Assembly (NCBI GenBank): GCA_030684475.1 | Contig: JAUXWB010000396.1 | Span: 1 to 64,000 of the forward strand | DNA from: Reyranella sp. | Lineage (GTDB): Bacteria > Pseudomonadota > Alphaproteobacteria > Reyranellales > Reyranellaceae | Direction of reading: 5' to 3' | Length of the DNA stretch: 64,000 nucleotides | Program-made: the position numbers and the translations under genes | Notes under the pieces: model-generated | What the model saw: only the letters and a program-made list of their open reading frames with translations | What the model was told of the DNA's origin: nothing | The model's database searches: none | Shown: positions 61,664 to 64,000 of the stretch, piece after piece | Position numbering within the stretch: position 1 is the stretch's first letter | How the letters are laid out: every line of letters starts with the position of its first letter

Positions 61664-61679
61664 ATGAACGCTTGTTCAT
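61664..61679. promoter_or_regulatory. Palindromic operator upstream of the HMGS-DUF35/thiolase operon
   Basis: ATGAAC-GCTT-GTTCAT is a perfect 6-bp inverted repeat with a 4-base spacer, 43 bases before the gene start. The core AACGCTTGTT differs by one base from AACACTTGTT in the TetR operator at 2778-2795. TetR-type control of an acyl-CoA operon is inferred. Confidence 0.55.
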
Positions 61680-61745
61680 TCGCTCTTAGCGCGCCGGCCC
61701 GCGCGGTGCGAGCCGGTTTTCGTCATGGCAGCCAGCGACGCGGAA

Positions 61746-62591
61746 CTATCTTCCGGTCTGCGGAACCGCGCCCGGCTGAGGCGGCATCTCGCGAACCAGA
61801 TTGCGGTAGCCGGCATCAGGCGGAATGTGCAGGTAGCGCTTGCCGTCCTTGGTCTCGACCCAGGGCTGGACCGTGATGACCTTGCGCTTGGCCGCCTGGG
61901 CGAGCGCGCCGGCGACGGTGCCGCCCTCGGCCAGCAACTCGAGGTTCTTCTGCGTGGCATGGACCAGCGTGCGCCGTCCCGCCATGGCCTCGTCGATCGC
62001 CTCCTGAGCACCGACCCAGACGGAATCGGTCGATTCGGATCCGTCGTGCAGCGCCACTTGATCCTCGGGCGCTTCAGCCAGGAAAAACCATGTATCGAAG
62101 CGCTTGGGCACAAAGGTCGGCGTGATCCAATGCGCGAAGGGCGTCATGAGTTCGGTCGCGAGTTCAAGATCCTCGGCCTCGACCAGATCGAGGATGCTCG
62201 CCTCGTCCTTGGCGAGCTTGGCCCGCCAGCGATCCTCGATCGGCTTGAGCTCGGCGGCGGCGATCAACGTCCGCTGGCCACGCTTGCGCGCCAGCAGGAC
62301 GCCGCATTCCTCGAAGGCCTCGCGCACACCGGCGATACGGAACTTGAGTTCATCGTCGCCGATATTGTCGGGGCCGCCCGAGCGGGCGCGCAGGCGCTTG
62401 TCGCCGTCGGCATCCTCGAGCTTGCCACCGGGAAACACCAGGGCACCGGAGAAGGAATCGATCTGGTGATGGCGCACCACCATGAAGACCTCGAGCGGCG
62501 AGGCGGCATCGCCGCGCCTGGAGGGCCTGAGCAGCAGGACGGTGGTGGCGGCACGCGGTGGTGCCGTTTCCTTCTTGGGCGTGTCGTTCAT
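61746..62591 (-). CDS. Nudix hydrolase, NUDT19-like
   Basis: 281 aa. The Nudix box is split: GALVFPGGKLE is followed by about 30 inserted residues (ADADGDKRLRARSGG-type) before AGVREAFEECGVLLA, so the G-x5-E part and the REAFEECG part are separated, as in NUDT19/RP2p-type coenzyme A diphosphatases. It probably hydrolyses CoA or acyl-CoA esters. ATG 62591 is the start of homology; 14 upstream residues are non-homologous. It lies upstream of the acyl-CoA operon on the same strand, with a 124-base gap carrying its leader. Confidence 0.88.
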   Translation of the reverse strand: MNDTPKKETAPPRAATTVLLLRPSRRGDAASPLEVFMVVRHHQIDSFSGALVFPGGKLEDADGDKRLRARSGGPDNIGDDELKFRIAGVREAFEECGVLLARKRGQRTLIAAAELKPIEDRWRAKLAKDEASILDLVEAEDLELATELMTPFAHWITPTFVPKRFDTWFFLAEAPEDQVALHDGSESTDSVWVGAQEAIDEAMAGRRTLVHATQKNLELLAEGGTVAGALAQAAKRKVITVQPWVETKDGKRYLHIPPDAGYRNLVREMPPQPGAVPQTGR

Positions 62592-62698
62592 TTGTATCCG
62601 TTGTCTCCGTGAGGCGTTGAGTTTCCCATACAACCGGCGACAGAGTCATCGACCGAGTGTATTCTTGGAGCGCGCGTTTCGCCCTGAAGGAGGACGGC

Positions 62699-63277
62699 AT
62701 GTCCATGACGGCAGACAACACTGGCCCCCACAGCCTGGCCGACGGCCTCAAGGCGCTGCGGGCCAAATGGGGATGGATCGTCGCCCTCGGCATCGTTTTC
62801 CTGATCGCGGGTATCGTGGCGCTGGGCAGTGTCGTGGCTGCCACCGCCTCGGCAGTGATGATCGTCGGCATCATGATGCTGCTGGGCGGCTTGATGGAAA
62901 TCATCGCCGCGTTCAGCGTCAAGAGCTGGGGCAAGTTCCTGTTCTGGCTGCTGCTGGGAGCGCTCTACGTCGCTGCCGGCGTCATCGCCATCATGAACCC
63001 GTTCGCCGCCGCCACCATCCTCACCCTGATGCTGGGTGTCGCCCTCATGGTCGGCGGAATCCTGCGCGTCTTCCTCGCCTTCCAGATGAAGAGCGCCGGC
63101 GCGCCGTGGGGCTGGGTCGCCCTCTCGGGCGTCATCACCCTGGTGCTGGGCGGCATGATCATCGCCCAGTGGCCGGCGTCCAGCTTCTTCGTGCTCGGCA
63201 TCTTCCTCGGAATCGACCTGATCTTCATCGGTTCCGGCTGGATCACGATGGGCCTGGCACTCAAGAAGCGGGCGTAG
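62699..63277 (+). CDS. HdeD family integral membrane protein
   Basis: 192 aa with six hydrophobic helices in three pairs and short loops (GWIVALGIVFLIAGIVALGSVV, VMIVGIMMLLGGLMEIIAAF, KFLFWLLLGALYVAAGVIAIMNP, ATILTLMLGVALMVGGILRVFLAF, GWVALSGVITLVLGGMIIAQWP, FFVLGIFLGIDLIFIGSGWITMG). The repeated two-helix pattern with FAAATILTLMLG matches HdeD, linked to acid stress in E. coli. AAGGAGGA precedes ATG 62699. Confidence 0.9.
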   Translation: MSMTADNTGPHSLADGLKALRAKWGWIVALGIVFLIAGIVALGSVVAATASAVMIVGIMMLLGGLMEIIAAFSVKSWGKFLFWLLLGALYVAAGVIAIMNPFAAATILTLMLGVALMVGGILRVFLAFQMKSAGAPWGWVALSGVITLVLGGMIIAQWPASSFFVLGIFLGIDLIFIGSGWITMGLALKKRA

Positions 63278-64000
63278 CTACTTCCGGGTCGGATCTTCGG
63301 CGACCTGCACCAGCAGCTTGCCGAAGTTCCTTCCCTTCAGCAGACCCATGAAGGCCTCGGGCGCGTTCTCGATGCCCTTCACGATGTCCTCGCGATACTT
63401 GATCTTGCCGGCCTTCACGGCAGCAGGCACTTCCTTCCAGAAATCTTCCATCTGGCCGAAGTGATCGGACACGATGAAGCCGGTCACGGTGGCGCGCTTG
63501 ACCAGGAGCAGGCGCCAGTCGGGACCGGGGGTCATCTGCATCTCGTTGTACTGCGAGATCAGGCCGCATAACGGCACGCGCGCGAAGTCGTTGAGCTGCG
63601 GAACCACGGCGGCCTGCACGGCGCCGCCGACGTTCTCGAAATAGACGTCGATGCCCTTGGGCACGGCGGTACGGATCTCCTTGAAGAGATTGGCGCCGGC
63701 GGCGCGGTAGTCGACGCAGGCGTCGAAGCCCAGCTCCTTCACCACGTAGTCGCACTTGTCCTTGCCCCCGGCGATGCCGACCGCGCGGCATCCATGCAGC
63801 CTGGCGAGCTGGCCGACCACCGAGCCGACTGCGCCCGACGCGGCCGAGACGACCACGGTCTCGCCCGCCTTGGGTTTGCCGATCTGCATCAGCCCCCACC
63901 AGGCGGTCATGCCCGGCATGCCGAGCACTGAGAGCGCCAACGACAGGGGCGCGGCGCCCGGGTCGAGCTTCATGCTCATGGTGCCGTCGGAAACGGCATA
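63278..64000 (-). CDS. NADP-dependent MDR reductase, CurA/leukotriene-B4-dehydrogenase type (5' end beyond window)
   Basis: The gene is cut at the right edge; the frame is open through 64000 (YAVSDGTMSMKLDPG) and the C-terminal 240 residues are present. MPGMTAWWGLMQIGKPKAGETVVVSAASGAVGSVVGQLARLHGCRAVGIAGG is the family's NADPH-binding segment (AASGAVGS), then DVYFENVGG and NDFARVPLCGLISQYN. These enzymes reduce activated 2-alkenals or curcumin-type enones. It converges with the HdeD gene. Confidence 0.92.
   Translation of the reverse strand, partial: YAVSDGTMSMKLDPGAAPLSLALSVLGMPGMTAWWGLMQIGKPKAGETVVVSAASGAVGSVVGQLARLHGCRAVGIAGGKDKCDYVVKELGFDACVDYRAAGANLFKEIRTAVPKGIDVYFENVGGAVQAAVVPQLNDFARVPLCGLISQYNEMQMTPGPDWRLLLVKRATVTGFIVSDHFGQMEDFWKEVPAAVKAGKIKYREDIVKGIENAPEAFMGLLKGRNFGKLLVQVAEDPTRK

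Overview
The window is GC-rich (roughly two thirds G+C by eye), gene-dense chromosomal DNA with short intergenic gaps, many ATGA, GTGA and TTGA translational overlaps, and frequent GTG or TTG starts. The gene content points to a metabolically versatile, probably free-living alphaproteobacterium of Rhizobiales/Rhodospirillales type: many acyl-CoA enzymes, single-component TetR, LysR, AraC and ArsR regulators, gltBD, and putA without an N-terminal DNA-binding domain. No rRNA, tRNA, CRISPR array, insertion sequence or integrase is visible. The taxonomic call is inference.

Layout. 1-11.5 kb: end of a crotonase, a large unknown protein, a GNAT enzyme, a TetR / cytochrome P450 / quinone-reductase unit with a clear operator, a secreted small protein, an enoyl-CoA hydratase, a threonine aldolase - molybdenum hydroxylase - alpha/beta hydrolase operon, and a flavodoxin-fold oxidoreductase behind an FNR-like box. 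11.5-17.4 kb: a cbpA-cbpM chaperone pair, a broken ligase/carrier/thioesterase gene, an ABC membrane domain without an ATPase, a GST-like protein and an acyl-CoA dehydrogenase, the last three translationally coupled. 17.5-23.8 kb: a DUF1194 protein, a phage-type HTH protein, then a TetR - DUF1330 - redoxin operon in which the redoxin has an in-frame TGA at its peroxidatic cysteine followed by a SECIS-like hairpin; an ABC-F ATPase and a DUF4239 membrane protein follow. 23.9-28.3 kb: crotonase, GNAT, DUF1428, LysR divergent from GFA/PNPOx-like genes, and a type II dehydroquinase. 28.4-39.3 kb: housekeeping nitrogen metabolism (gltB-gltD, putA) plus a phosphoesterase. 39.4-44.2 kb: a Rieske dioxygenase alpha/beta pair with a PdxA-family dehydrogenase, ordered as in terephthalate (tph) operons, facing a ThDP enzyme - VOC pair. 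44.4-50.3 kb: hrpB, DUF2798, an amidase, apt and a DUF2817 hydrolase. 50.3-57.1 kb: a cyclic-nucleotide-domain patatin, an ArsR/SRPBCC pair, SnoaL, MFS, DUF2000, AraC and a FAD monooxygenase. 57.1-61.6 kb: an acyl-CoA cluster on the minus strand (SDR, two MaoC hydratases, an SCP2-type thiolase, and an HMG-CoA-synthase-like protein fused to a DUF35 zinc-ribbon/OB domain). 61.7-64 kb: Nudix, HdeD-like, and a CurA-type reductase cut by the window edge.

The strongest candidate for something new is the putative selenocysteine redoxin at 20292-20945. Next are the fused HMGS-DUF35 protein, which appears to have lost all three HMGS catalytic residues yet stays next to its thiolase, the hairpin that hides the start codon at 10864, and the decayed ligase-carrier-thioesterase locus at 12.7-14.2 kb.
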